64,000 nt of DNA from UBA7430 sp002478765. GTDB lineage: Bacteria > Bacteroidota > Bacteroidia > Flavobacteriales > UBA7430. Within the stretch, counting starts at the first letter, position 1; every line of letters begins with the position of its first letter. Shown in pieces: positions 1-8,777 of this stretch. The notes beneath the pieces were generated by a model that was not told where the DNA came from, did no database searches, and saw only the letters and a list, made by a program, of their open reading frames with translations. The stretch lies in assembly GCA_943789355.1 (NCBI GenBank), contig CALSTU010000004.1, positions 124,001 to 188,000 on the forward strand, read 5' to 3'. Made by a program: the position numbers and the translations under genes.

Positions 1-21
1 AGCCCCTGAAGAGGACAAATC

Positions 22-837
22 ATGATTAAAAAAATCCTTATCACCGCCTTACTCTTTATCTCTGGAGTATCTCTTGCTCAAAAACATGAGCTTGGAGTAT
101 TTATTGGTGGATCTGGATATCTTGGAGACATTGGGGATGATCAAATTGGAGAGGTTCTATCACATCAAAGTCCTGCCATTGGTTTTATTCACAAAGTTAA
201 CTTACACGAACACCTTAGTTTACGTTCAAGCATTCAAACAGGACTGATTAAGGGAAGTGATTTTTCATCAAAGGACCCAAACCAGCAAGCGCGAAATTTA
301 AGCTTTCAATCCAAAATTTTTGATTTCAGTATGGGTTTAGAATTCAACTTTTATGAATTTACGGTGCGTCGACATGAAATCTCATACAGTCCATTTGTTT
401 TTGCTGGGTTCTCTTTTTTCTCATTCAACCCCCAAGCAAAAAACAAACAAGGCAAATGGGTTGACCTCCAATCTATTGGTACAGAGGGTCAAGGAACACT
501 TACCTCCAATAAGGGCAAGTACGACTTAACAAGTTGGGCCATCCCATTTGGACTTGGCTACAAAGCGAATGTTGGCGACAAATTAGGCTTGAGTATTGAA
601 TGGACTTGGCGAGCGACTAAAACAGACTACCTGGATGATGTGAGCTCCTATTACCCAGACCCTAAGCACCTTACTGAAGAAGCTGTCGAATTTTCAAATC
701 CAGGCAGTATTGATGATGTCGTGGGCAAAACAAGAGGAAATCCAAATCTAAACGATTGGTATAATTTTACTGGAATCACAATAACTTATAAGATTACAAA
801 TAAACTAAAACAATGTCCTAGAGCGTTACAACTTTAA
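22..837 (+). CDS. DUF6089 family outer-membrane-type protein
   Basis: The 271-residue product starts with a signal peptide (MIKKILITALLFISGVSLAQ, cleavage probably after the Ala-Gln), so it is exported. The rest is rich in aromatic residues and alternating beta-type segments with many glycines, as in small outer-membrane barrels. I recognise the pattern of DUF6089, a Bacteroidota family usually found just before uppS and bamA. Its last base is shared with the uppS start codon (TAATG), so the two genes are translationally linked. An envelope-assembly role is inferred from position only; no activity is known to me. Confidence 0.8.
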   Translation: MIKKILITALLFISGVSLAQKHELGVFIGGSGYLGDIGDDQIGEVLSHQSPAIGFIHKVNLHEHLSLRSSIQTGLIKGSDFSSKDPNQQARNLSFQSKIFDFSMGLEFNFYEFTVRRHEISYSPFVFAGFSFFSFNPQAKNKQGKWVDLQSIGTEGQGTLTSNKGKYDLTSWAIPFGLGYKANVGDKLGLSIEWTWRATKTDYLDDVSSYYPDPKHLTEEAVEFSNPGSIDDVVGKTRGNPNLNDWYNFTGITITYKITNKLKQCPRALQL

Positions 838-1583
838 TGAAGGATCTATTCGGAAATATCAATAAAAATCAAATACCAAAACACGTAGCCGTTATTATGG
901 ACGGAAACGGACGATGGGCTAAAAAAAATGGTCTAATCAGGACCATAGGGCACTCAAATGGTGTGAAATCTGTTCGAGAAGTTGTTGAAGCTTCCACAGA
1001 ACTTGGTATTTCTATTCTCACGCTCTATGCTTTTTCTTCGGAAAATTGGAATCGTCCTAGGCTTGAGGTAAATGCCCTACTTGAGCTTCTTGTAAAATCA
1101 CTCAACAAAGAACTGCCCACATTTCAAAAAAACAACATTCGACTTGAGGCCATTGGAGAAATTCATAGTTTACCAAAGTATTGCCATAAAATACTGCAAG
1201 AAACCATTCAAAAGACCTCAAAGAATACCGGATTAAAACTTGTACTTGCCTTGAGTTATAGTTCCAAATTAGAAATCTTAAACTCGGTAAAAAAAATTGC
1301 TCAGAAAGTTGCCGATGAAAAAATAAACCCGGAGGATATTAATGAGGACACCATTTCAAAGGAATTGTACACAGCAAATTACCCTGACCCTGACCTACTA
1401 ATTAGAACCAGTGGTGAATGTAGAATAAGCAACTTTTTATTGTGGCAAATTGCCTATGCAGAGTTGTATTTTAGTCCTAAATTGTGGCCTGATTTTAAGA
1501 AAGATGATTTTTTTGAAGCGATCATTGAATACCAAGGCAGAGAACGTAGGTTTGGAAAGACCGCTGAACAAATAAAAAGATAA
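837..1583 (+). CDS. uppS: isoprenyl transferase (undecaprenyl diphosphate synthase)
   Basis: It condenses isopentenyl diphosphate units onto farnesyl diphosphate to make the C55 lipid carrier used for peptidoglycan and surface glycans. At 248 residues it is a normal length for cis-prenyltransferases. Motifs visible are IMDGNGRWAKK (catalytic Asp22, then Arg26-Trp27), LYAFSSENWNRP, and DLLIRTSGE followed by RISNFLLWQIAYAELYF. The usual NYGGR segment reads SYSSK here, a divergence but not a loss of catalytic residues. The start ATG overlaps the preceding stop by one base, and bamA follows after one base, so this is one operon. Confidence 0.96.
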   Translation: MKDLFGNINKNQIPKHVAVIMDGNGRWAKKNGLIRTIGHSNGVKSVREVVEASTELGISILTLYAFSSENWNRPRLEVNALLELLVKSLNKELPTFQKNNIRLEAIGEIHSLPKYCHKILQETIQKTSKNTGLKLVLALSYSSKLEILNSVKKIAQKVADEKINPEDINEDTISKELYTANYPDPDLLIRTSGECRISNFLLWQIAYAELYFSPKLWPDFKKDDFFEAIIEYQGRERRFGKTAEQIKR

Positions 1584-1584
1584 A

Positions 1585-4065
1585 ATGAAAAAAATATTGT
1601 TGTTTATAAATTGTTTATTTCTGTTGCTTTCTGGTATCGGACATGCTCAGATTAACAAGGAAAATAATCTGGAGAATATTTCTTACGAAAGACCTATAGA
1701 GTATACCATTGGGGGTATTGAAGTAAATGGAACTCAAAATTTAGACAAAAATGCAATTGTTACACTCTCTGGATTATCTGCGGGGAATAAAATCATGGTG
1801 CCTGGTGAAGACATTTCAAAAGCCGTAACAAATCTTTGGGATCAAAATTTATTCAGCGACATTCAAATAGATGTGAGTCAGATCAAAGAAAATTCTATAT
1901 TTCTAGTCATTAGACTTCAAGAACTTCCAAAACTTTCCAAATTTACATTTACAGGCATTTCAAAATCAGAAACGGATAATTTAAGAGACAAAATTGACTT
2001 AATCCGTGGTGAAATTGTTACTGAAAACCTCGTCAACAACACCAAGAACATCATCCAAAAATTCTTTGAAGATAAAGGGTATCTAAACACCCAAGTCAAT
2101 ATTGGTGAAACATTTGACTCTACCTTAGTCTCAGGAATTATACTCGACATCAACATTCGAAAGGGTGAAAAGGTAAAAATTAATAACATAAATATCTTGG
2201 GAGCTCAGGCTTTTTCAGAAAAAAAATTAAAGCGGCAGCTTAAGGAAACCAAAGAAAAAAAGCCTTTTAGAATATTCAAAAGCTCCAAATTCATTCAAGA
2301 ATCTTTCGAAACAGACCTCGACCAGGTTATTAACCTTTACAAAGAGAAGGGGTACAGAGATGCGCGAATCATAAAAACAGAGAAAAAAAACATCACAAAA
2401 AAGACACTTGATATTGACATCCTTATTGAAGAAGGAACTCAATACTACTTCAGAGATATAAGTTGGCTAGGGAACACAAAGTACAAATCGGAATATCTTG
2501 ACCAATTACTCGGAATCAAATCTGGTGACCTCTACGATGAAAAGATGATGAATGAACGCCTACAAATGAGTATGTCCGGAACAGACGTCAGCTCATTGTA
2601 TATGGATGATGGTTATCTTTTCTTCAACATTGATGCCGTCGAAGTTCTTGTTGAAGAAGATTCTATTGATTTTGAAATTAGAGTTTATGAAGGAAAACAA
2701 GCAACCATAAATAAAGTAACGGTTGTCGGGAACACCAAAACCAATGAGCACGTAATCATGCGTGAGATAAGGACTAAACCTGGAGAGCTTTTTCGACGAT
2801 CAGACATCATAAGGTCTCAAGAAGAGCTAAATCGTCTAAACTATTTTAACCCTCAAACTCTTGGTGTTAACCCAAAACCCGACCCAAAAACTGGTAATGT
2901 TGACATTGAGTATTCTGTAGAAGAAAAGCCATCTGATCAAGTTGAACTTCAAGGAGGTTGGGGAGCCGGAAGAGTGATGGGAACCTTTGGTGTGACATTC
3001 AACAACTTCTCCGTGAAAAATATTTTTGACAAGAGCACATGGAGCCCTCTACCATCCGGAGATGGTCAAAGAATCTCTTTAAGAGCTAGCTCCAATGGTT
3101 CTTATTACCAAAACTATTCTTTCTCTTTCACGGAGCCTTGGCTCGGAGGAAACAAACCCAATTCTTTAACCTTTTCAGCTTATCACTCCATTCAAGACTA
3201 CAGTACAAATGAAGAGGATAACCGAATGGATATTACAGGAATCAATGTGGGGCTAGGGAAAAGATTAACCTGGCCTGACGATTATTTCTCTTTGAGCCAA
3301 TCTATTAGTTTCCAGAGGTACAATCTTAAAAATCGCACACTAGTTACCGGATTTGACAACGGTATATCTAAAAACATAACCTACAAACTAGTCCTATCTA
3401 GAAGTTCCGTTTTCGACCCTGTATTCCCAAAAACAGGCTCTAAGTTTACATTCACAGGAGACTTCACCCCACCTTATTCTTTATTCAATGATAAAGACTA
3501 TGCTAATATGTCACTCAAAGAAAAATACGAGTGGTTGGAATACTTTAAGGTGAAATTGAACGGAACTTGGTATGCAAATCCATTTGCTAATTTGGTTGTG
3601 AAAGCTCACAGTGAATTTGGTTTCTTGAGTGCATACAACTCTGATATTGGGATTCCTCCCTTCGAACGCTTCTATGTTGGCGGTAGCGGACTTACATCAG
3701 GCTACAATTTAAACGCTAGAGAAACCATTGGCTTGAGAGGCTACAACGATGGAATGGTTTCCAACCATTTGGAAGGAGGAGCAAGCATTTACTCCAAATA
3801 CATACTTGAGTTGCGATACCCATTATCACTGAATCCTAGCTCAACCATATACGCAACAGCATTTGCTGAAGCGGGAAATGCTTGGGGACAATTCAATGAC
3901 TTCAATCCTTTCCAAGTAAAAAGATCCATGGGAATGGGAGTCCGCATCTTTATGCCTATGTTTGGCTTGCTGGGGTTTGATTTCGGATATGGCTACGACC
4001 CACTTCCAGGCTCGTTGGAAAAGAGTGGCTGGCAAACGCATTTCTCCATTGGTCAACAATTTTAA
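1585..4065 (+). CDS. bamA: outer membrane protein assembly factor BamA
   Basis: This is the central Omp85-family insertase that folds beta-barrel proteins into the outer membrane. The 826-residue protein has a signal peptide ending in GHAQ and tandem POTRA domains over about residues 40-440. A C-terminal barrel of about 380 residues follows, ending in a terminal Phe. The loop-6 signature appears as GLRGYND near residue 720. It lies in the order uppS-bamA-ompH-ompH, where the OmpH/Skp-type chaperones are its natural partners. Length and domain order are normal for Bacteroidota BamA. Confidence 0.95.
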   Translation: MKKILLFINCLFLLLSGIGHAQINKENNLENISYERPIEYTIGGIEVNGTQNLDKNAIVTLSGLSAGNKIMVPGEDISKAVTNLWDQNLFSDIQIDVSQIKENSIFLVIRLQELPKLSKFTFTGISKSETDNLRDKIDLIRGEIVTENLVNNTKNIIQKFFEDKGYLNTQVNIGETFDSTLVSGIILDINIRKGEKVKINNINILGAQAFSEKKLKRQLKETKEKKPFRIFKSSKFIQESFETDLDQVINLYKEKGYRDARIIKTEKKNITKKTLDIDILIEEGTQYYFRDISWLGNTKYKSEYLDQLLGIKSGDLYDEKMMNERLQMSMSGTDVSSLYMDDGYLFFNIDAVEVLVEEDSIDFEIRVYEGKQATINKVTVVGNTKTNEHVIMREIRTKPGELFRRSDIIRSQEELNRLNYFNPQTLGVNPKPDPKTGNVDIEYSVEEKPSDQVELQGGWGAGRVMGTFGVTFNNFSVKNIFDKSTWSPLPSGDGQRISLRASSNGSYYQNYSFSFTEPWLGGNKPNSLTFSAYHSIQDYSTNEEDNRMDITGINVGLGKRLTWPDDYFSLSQSISFQRYNLKNRTLVTGFDNGISKNITYKLVLSRSSVFDPVFPKTGSKFTFTGDFTPPYSLFNDKDYANMSLKEKYEWLEYFKVKLNGTWYANPFANLVVKAHSEFGFLSAYNSDIGIPPFERFYVGGSGLTSGYNLNARETIGLRGYNDGMVSNHLEGGASIYSKYILELRYPLSLNPSSTIYATAFAEAGNAWGQFNDFNPFQVKRSMGMGVRIFMPMFGLLGFDFGYGYDPLPGSLEKSGWQTHFSIGQQF

Positions 4066-4083
4066 TTTATATAAATTCGCACT

Positions 4084-4596
4084 ATGAAAAAGTTTCTCTT
4101 AATTCTAAGTATTTTTCTTATTTCGGCTGGCCTTAAAGCTCAGAAGTTTGCATATGTAGACTCTCAGTTTATATTGGATCACATCCCTGAATACAAGGAA
4201 GCTAAAAGTGAACTTGACAATCTTTCATACCAATGGCAGGAAGATATAGAAAAGGCTTACCAGAAAATAGACAATCTATATCGAGCCTATCAAACCGATA
4301 AGGTTTTACTTACCGACAAGATGCGTCAAGCTAGAGAAGACGAAATCATCAAAAAAGAACAAGAAGTTAAAGACTTGCAACAAAAAAGATTTGGAGCAGA
4401 AGGTGATTTGTATAAAAAACAAGAAGAACTTATAAGACCCATACAGAACCTAATTTACAATACGATTCAAGAATATGCTAAAGAGGCTCGGTATGGAGTC
4501 ATCTTTGACAAGTCAAGTGATCTTTTAATGCTTTATGCTGATGAGAACCTTGACAAAAGTGAAAAAATTCTTGACCGACTTGGCTATAACTATTAA
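4084..4596 (+). CDS. OmpH/Skp family periplasmic chaperone (first copy)
   Basis: A 170-residue protein with a signal peptide (cleavage near LKAQ), a short beta segment (KFAYVDSQFILDHIPEY), and a long charged coiled coil over about residues 40-125. It ends in a second beta segment (YGVIFDKSSDLLMLYAD). This is the Skp layout: a trimeric clamp that holds unfolded outer-membrane proteins for delivery to BamA. It sits 18 bases after bamA and 18 bases before a second OmpH gene, which fits an assembly operon. Confidence 0.9.
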   Translation: MKKFLLILSIFLISAGLKAQKFAYVDSQFILDHIPEYKEAKSELDNLSYQWQEDIEKAYQKIDNLYRAYQTDKVLLTDKMRQAREDEIIKKEQEVKDLQQKRFGAEGDLYKKQEELIRPIQNLIYNTIQEYAKEARYGVIFDKSSDLLMLYADENLDKSEKILDRLGYNY

Positions 4597-4614
4597 TCTC
4601 AACAAAAACGAAAA

Positions 4615-5121
4615 ATGAAAAGAATTGCATCCCTAGTACTTATCCTATTAACTTGTTTAACCAGCAATCTAATTGCTCAGGAAAAGTTTGGTCATATACA
4701 TTCAGAACAGCTACTTATGACGATGCCTGAAACAGCTGATGCGGATAAAAAAATACAAGAATATAGTAAAATGTTAGAAACGCAACTGCAGGCGATGTAT
4801 GGGGAGTACCAAACCAAAGCAGGTGAATTTCAAGCGAGTGAAGCTCTGATGACTGAAGTTGTGAAAGAAGCTAAAATTAAAGAAATTCAAGACTTAGAAT
4901 TGCGCATCCAGCAGTTTCAACAAACGAGTCAAGAAGGAGTTCAGCAAAAGAGAAATGAAGTGCTTGCACCTCTTCTGGAAAAGGCACAGAATGCCATCAA
5001 TGCAGTCGCTTCCGAAAATGGTTACATATACATCTTCGACATCAGTTTGGGATCTATTGTATATGGGGATGAATCTCGAGACATTATGCCTCTTGTGAAA
5101 ACAAAATTAGGTATCGAATAA
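4615..5121 (+). CDS. OmpH/Skp family periplasmic chaperone (second copy)
   Basis: A 168-residue paralogue of the preceding gene with its own signal peptide (cleavage near LIAQ). It shares the sequence plan KFGHIHSEQLLMTMPE, a Gln/Glu-rich coiled coil, and a closing YIYIFDISLGSIVYGD. The two copies are similar in plan but clearly diverged, so the duplication is old and the two may handle different clients. The gene ends the operon: a strong intrinsic terminator begins 12 bases after its stop. Confidence 0.9.
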   Translation: MKRIASLVLILLTCLTSNLIAQEKFGHIHSEQLLMTMPETADADKKIQEYSKMLETQLQAMYGEYQTKAGEFQASEALMTEVVKEAKIKEIQDLELRIQQFQQTSQEGVQQKRNEVLAPLLEKAQNAINAVASENGYIYIFDISLGSIVYGDESRDIMPLVKTKLGIE

Positions 5122-5133
5122 ATATTTTTTATC

Positions 5134-5161
5134 AAACATCCTCTCGAGGATGTTTTTTTTT
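5134..5161 (+). terminator. intrinsic terminator of the bamA-ompH operon
   Basis: A nine-base-pair stem, AAACATCCT (5134-5142) and AGGATGTTT (5147-5155), with loop CTCG, runs into a stretch of about ten T (5152-5161). It ends the uppS-bamA-ompH operon. The T-run stops only two bases before the murI start codon. Confidence 0.9.
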
Positions 5162-5163
5162 GA

Positions 5164-5967
5164 ATGAATAAAACAGACGCCATAGGGATTTTTGACTCCG
5201 GTATCGGAGGTTTAACGGTTGGACATCAAATTGCCAAATTGATGCCCAATGAAAACATCATTTACTTTGGTGACACAAAGCACCTGCCCTACGGAGACAA
5301 GTCTAAAGATGCAATTATTCACTACAGTAAAAACATCACCAAATTTCTTCTCAATCAAAATTGTAAAATGGTGGTCGTTGCTTGTAATACTGCATCTGCA
5401 TTAGCCTTTGAAACCGTTAAAAACATTTGCAATCAAAAGGCCATTGCTGTTAATGTCATCGACCCAGTCATTAATTTTACCACTACTTCAAAAGCTCATA
5501 GCGTAGGAATCATCGGAACCAAAAATACAATCCTTTCTGATGTATACGCGTCTAAAATTCTTCATCAGTGTCCGGAGGTCAAAACAAAATCATTAGCCAC
5601 GCCTCTACTTGTACCGATGATAGAAGAAGGCTTTTACCAAAATAAAATTTCAAATACGATAATTTCAAATTATCTTGAAAAAAAGGAGTTGCAAAATATT
5701 GATCATTTGATCCTAGGGTGTACACATTACCCACTCATTGAAGATGAAATCAAACAATACTATAAAGGGACCGTAGAGATTGTTAACTCTGCTAAGATCG
5801 TCTCTAGACACATTGAAAAAAAACTATCGGATGACAATCTGCTTAATGATTCGGTAGGGAATCAACAACACGAATTCCATGTATCAGACTTCACGAATTC
5901 CTTTGAACAAAGTGCGCATCATTTTTTTGGACAACGCATTAATTTAAAAGAAACACACTTAGAGTAA
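5164..5967 (+). CDS. murI: glutamate racemase
   Basis: It interconverts L- and D-glutamate, giving the D-Glu of peptidoglycan. The 267-residue protein has GIFDSGIGGLTV (Asp11, Ser12) and the two catalytic cysteines in VVACNTASA (Cys74) and LGCTHYP (Cys186, with His188). The ATG at 5164 is the natural start because the first motif begins at residue 7. No ribosome-binding site can be placed, because the terminator T-run lies directly upstream. Its expression must rely on read-through or on a message starting almost at the ATG. It converges on the OmpA-like gene with a two-base gap. Confidence 0.95.
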   Translation: MNKTDAIGIFDSGIGGLTVGHQIAKLMPNENIIYFGDTKHLPYGDKSKDAIIHYSKNITKFLLNQNCKMVVVACNTASALAFETVKNICNQKAIAVNVIDPVINFTTTSKAHSVGIIGTKNTILSDVYASKILHQCPEVKTKSLATPLLVPMIEEGFYQNKISNTIISNYLEKKELQNIDHLILGCTHYPLIEDEIKQYYKGTVEIVNSAKIVSRHIEKKLSDDNLLNDSVGNQQHEFHVSDFTNSFEQSAHHFFGQRINLKETHLE

Positions 5968-5969
5968 CC

Positions 5970-6905
5970 TTACTCCAAAAGGTTCATTAAAGCGTCTACG
6001 TTTGGACTCAAAATGATTTCCGTACGTCTGTTTACTGCTCTATTTTCAACTGAAGTATTTCCGACTAGTGGACTGAACGATGCCTTGCCTGCAGCCGTAA
6101 TTTGTTTGGCATTCAGACCTGTTTTATCGTTAAGTATTCTAACAATCGAAGTCGCACGCATGACACTTAAATCCCAATTATCTTTAATGACTCCTGATCC
6201 ATTGTATGGGACATCATCGGTGTGTCCTTCAATCATGATTTGTAAATCAGAATGCTTTACTAAAACCTTGGCGAGCTCGCCAATTGCATTTTTTCCTTTT
6301 TGATTTACCTTCCAACTTCCAGAAGCAAACAACAAACTATTTTCTAATGAGACGTATAGCTTTCCATCTCTTTGATTAAGAGACAAACCCTCTCCCGAGA
6401 AGCCCAATAAAGCATCAGAGACACTACTTTTCAACCGACTTAAATTTTCATCTTTTTCCTTTAGTAAATCTTTCAATTTACTTAAATCTTGTTCTCTAGA
6501 TTCAATGGCCTTTTCTCTGTCTTGTAAATCGAGTTCCAACTGACCTAACCGCTCCATTAAGTTACGGTTGTTTTTGGCTTGTTTCGCCATAGCCGAGGAG
6601 TTGTTTTTTGCAAGCAACTCATAAGAACTATTCAAATCATTATAGGCTCGATCTTTTCTCCTGTAATTTTTACCTAAGGAGACTGTATCAAGCTCTAAGT
6701 CATTTATCTGATCCGTTAGTCTAGATAAATTTTCATTCAACTCTGTATTGGTCAACTCAAGATTGCGACCCTCTTCTTTCAGATTTTCGTTACGCTCGTT
6801 AACAAGTGAATAATCCTCATTTAAATCTTTAAATTTCTCCAGAGACACACAAGATTGCAATAGCATTGTGAAAGCAATGAGAACAGGAATGTAGGTAAAC
6901 TTCAT
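5970..6905 (-). CDS. OmpA-family peptidoglycan-binding lipoprotein
   Basis: A 311-residue lipoprotein. The N-terminus ends in LLQSC (lipid-modified Cys19). A long coiled coil spans about residues 30-165. The C-terminal 120 residues form an OmpA-like domain with IEGHTDDVPYNG and an NRRTEI motif, the region that binds diaminopimelate in peptidoglycan. The layout resembles the OmpA/MotB family proteins common in Bacteroidota, which tether membrane to cell wall. It may be cotranscribed with the exonuclease gene 27 bases upstream. The precise role cannot be read from sequence. Confidence 0.85.
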   Translation of the reverse strand: MKFTYIPVLIAFTMLLQSCVSLEKFKDLNEDYSLVNERNENLKEEGRNLELTNTELNENLSRLTDQINDLELDTVSLGKNYRRKDRAYNDLNSSYELLAKNNSSAMAKQAKNNRNLMERLGQLELDLQDREKAIESREQDLSKLKDLLKEKDENLSRLKSSVSDALLGFSGEGLSLNQRDGKLYVSLENSLLFASGSWKVNQKGKNAIGELAKVLVKHSDLQIMIEGHTDDVPYNGSGVIKDNWDLSVMRATSIVRILNDKTGLNAKQITAAGKASFSPLVGNTSVENRAVNRRTEIILSPNVDALMNLLE

Positions 6906-6932
6906 AAGAGGTATATTTAAGCGAATTTGTAC

Positions 6933-7697
6933 TCAATCAATGCTCAGTAATATCGGACAATGATCCGAATGTTTTGCCTCGGGTAAAATTGCGGCTCTCC
7001 TTAATTTGGGTAGGAGCGATTCGCTGATCATGTGGTAGTCAATCCTCCAACCCTTATTTCGAGCCCTTGCAGCTGCCCTGTAGCTCCACCAAGAATATTG
7101 ATGTGGATCTTTATGAAGATGCCTAAAGCTATCAACAAATCCTCGCTTCAAAAATTGGGATACCCACGCCCGCTCTTCAGGTAAAAAACCAGAAGTATTT
7201 TTGTTAGTTGCAGGGTTATGAATATCAATAGATTCATGACAGATGTTGTAATCTCCAGAGATTATAAGGTTTGGTATTTCCTTTTTGAGATTGTCGATGT
7301 AAATCTGAAAGTCAGCTAAAAAACTGATTTTAAACTCTTGTCTGATTCCGCCGGTAGTCCCCGACGGAAAATATGCTGAAATGACTGAATAATCATTAAA
7401 ATCGGCTCGAATAACACGACCTTCAAAATCATAATCTTCAATACCACAGCCATATTCAACATGTAAAGGCTTCTCTTTACACAAAAGCGCAACACCACTG
7501 TATCCTTTCTTTTGTGCTGAAAACCAATAATGATGATACCCCAGCTCTTCAAATACGGACAAATCCAACTGATCTGGATGCGCCTTTGTTTCTTGTAGTG
7601 CGATTACATCTGCGTTTGTAGCACGAGCCCAATCTGCCCAGTCTTTTTTTAATGCGGCACGAATTCCATTTACGTTATATGATATGATGGTAGGCAT
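6933..7697 (-). CDS. xth: exodeoxyribonuclease III (AP endonuclease)
   Basis: A Mg-dependent exonuclease/AP endonuclease of base-excision repair. The 254-residue protein opens with IISYNVNGIRAA and has the metal-binding Glu36 in ALQETKAHP. SGDYNICH supplies the catalytic Asp and Asn, and it closes with KHSDHCPI. These are the exonuclease-endonuclease-phosphatase fold motifs, and the length is typical. It lies 60 bases downstream of lspA on the same strand. Confidence 0.95.
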   Translation of the reverse strand: MPTIISYNVNGIRAALKKDWADWARATNADVIALQETKAHPDQLDLSVFEELGYHHYWFSAQKKGYSGVALLCKEKPLHVEYGCGIEDYDFEGRVIRADFNDYSVISAYFPSGTTGGIRQEFKISFLADFQIYIDNLKKEIPNLIISGDYNICHESIDIHNPATNKNTSGFLPEERAWVSQFLKRGFVDSFRHLHKDPHQYSWWSYRAAARARNKGWRIDYHMISESLLPKLRRAAILPEAKHSDHCPILLSID

Positions 7698-7757
7698 ATG
7701 TATTTTAAGTTATGATGGATTTAATCAGTACACGAATCGGTTTTGCTATTGAAAGAT

Positions 7758-8354
7758 TTACTCTAGAGCAGCCATGACCCTTTTCTGGAAAATAATCATC
7801 ACACCTACTCCCACGGATATAGCAGCGTCGGCAATATTGAATACAGGTCTAAAAAAAACAAAATAGTCACCCCCTAAAAAAGGAATCCACTCTGGCAAAT
7901 ACCCCTTAAACATGGGGAAATAGAAAAGATCTACAACACGTCCGAAGAAAAGCGGCGCATAGCCTCCTGACTCAGGAAGAAAAGTTGCCAACTGATGATA
8001 GCTGTCTGAGAATAAAAGACCGTAAAAGGCTCCGTCTATAATATTCCCTATAGCTCCAGCAAGAACCAAAGAGAAGCATGTGACTAAAATCGGATCCGTT
8101 TTTTCCCTAAGTAATTTGGCTAAATATGAAATTAGATATCCTACAAACAAAATTCGGAATAAACTTAGCGCTAGTTTACCCCAAGCTCCTCCGAACTCAA
8201 ACCCAAAAGCCATTCCATTATTTTCAGTAAAATGAATGTAAAACCACTCGAATATTTGAAACTCCTGTCCCAGATACATGTGAGTCTTTACCCATATTTT
8301 TGAGGACTGGTCTAGAACTAAAACTGCAAAAATGATCCAAATTGATTTTTTCAA
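7758..8354 (-). CDS. lspA: lipoprotein signal peptidase (signal peptidase II)
   Basis: An inner-membrane aspartyl protease that removes the signal peptide of prolipoproteins after lipidation. The 198-residue protein has four predicted membrane segments. The two catalytic aspartates lie in GNIIDGAF (Asp107) and FNIADAAISVG (Asp176). A loop of about 35 residues before the second Asp (PLFFGRVVDLFYFPMF and following) makes it longer than the E. coli enzyme, a form I associate with Bacteroidota. It follows the DksA-like gene by five bases, so it is in the ileS operon; ileS-lspA linkage is found in many bacteria. Confidence 0.94.
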   Translation of the reverse strand: MKKSIWIIFAVLVLDQSSKIWVKTHMYLGQEFQIFEWFYIHFTENNGMAFGFEFGGAWGKLALSLFRILFVGYLISYLAKLLREKTDPILVTCFSLVLAGAIGNIIDGAFYGLLFSDSYHQLATFLPESGGYAPLFFGRVVDLFYFPMFKGYLPEWIPFLGGDYFVFFRPVFNIADAAISVGVGVMIIFQKRVMAALE

Positions 8355-8359
8355 AGAAT

Positions 8360-8752
8360 CTATTTGTTTCGGTTTTGCATCTCTTTTGCTTCGATGCTTA
8401 AGGTTGCATGCGGGACCAACTTGAGGCGTTCTTTTTTAATGAGTTTACCTGTAACCCTACAAATCCCATAGGTCTTGTTTTCGATTCGAATGAGGGCATT
8501 TTTTAAATCCCGGATAAATTTCTCCTGTCGTTGTGCTAAAAGAGAATTAGATTCTTTAGAAAGCGTTTCTGATCCCTCTTCAAAAGCTTTGAATGCCGAA
8601 TATGTATCGTTCGTGCCATTTCCGGCACCCTGAGTAATGGAATCTCTCAAACGCTTCAAATCTTTCTGGGCAGATTGAATCTTCTCTAATATTAAAGCTT
8701 TAAACTCAGCCAAATCATTATCTGAATACCTCTTACTTATCTCTACCATCAC
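8360..8752 (-). CDS. TraR/DksA-family protein with a degenerate zinc finger
   Basis: A 130-residue DksA-like protein with an N-terminal coiled coil (about residues 12-90) and a C-terminal finger region, GICRVTGKLIKKERLKLVPH and onward. DksA-type proteins bind in the secondary channel of RNA polymerase. Of the four cysteines that normally hold zinc, only Cys98 remains; the others are Thr101, Ser119 and Ala122. The fold around them (KLVPHATLSIEAKE) is well kept, so this is a zinc-independent finger and not a broken gene. It lies between ileS and lspA, in their operon. Confidence 0.85.
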   Translation of the reverse strand: MMVEISKRYSDNDLAEFKALILEKIQSAQKDLKRLRDSITQGAGNGTNDTYSAFKAFEEGSETLSKESNSLLAQRQEKFIRDLKNALIRIENKTYGICRVTGKLIKKERLKLVPHATLSIEAKEMQNRNK

Positions 8753-8777
8753 CTAATAATTTTAAACAATTGATCTA

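Noticed and set aside
837..1583. Altered UppS motif (SYSSK in place of NYGGR) as a sign of a different prenyltransferase.
   Set aside because: The catalytic Asp and all diphosphate-binding arginines are kept, and the operon context fits UppS; I take it as lineage variation.
4064..4077. Perfect 14-base palindrome AATTTATATAAATT just after the bamA stop codon region.
   Set aside because: It has no GC core and no T-run, lies inside an operon, and is likely in AT-rich sequence by chance.
8389..8459. Missing zinc cysteines of the DksA-like protein as a sign of frameshift or pseudogene.
   Set aside because: The reading frame and the surrounding finger residues are intact and the protein is full length, so substitution and not damage explains it.
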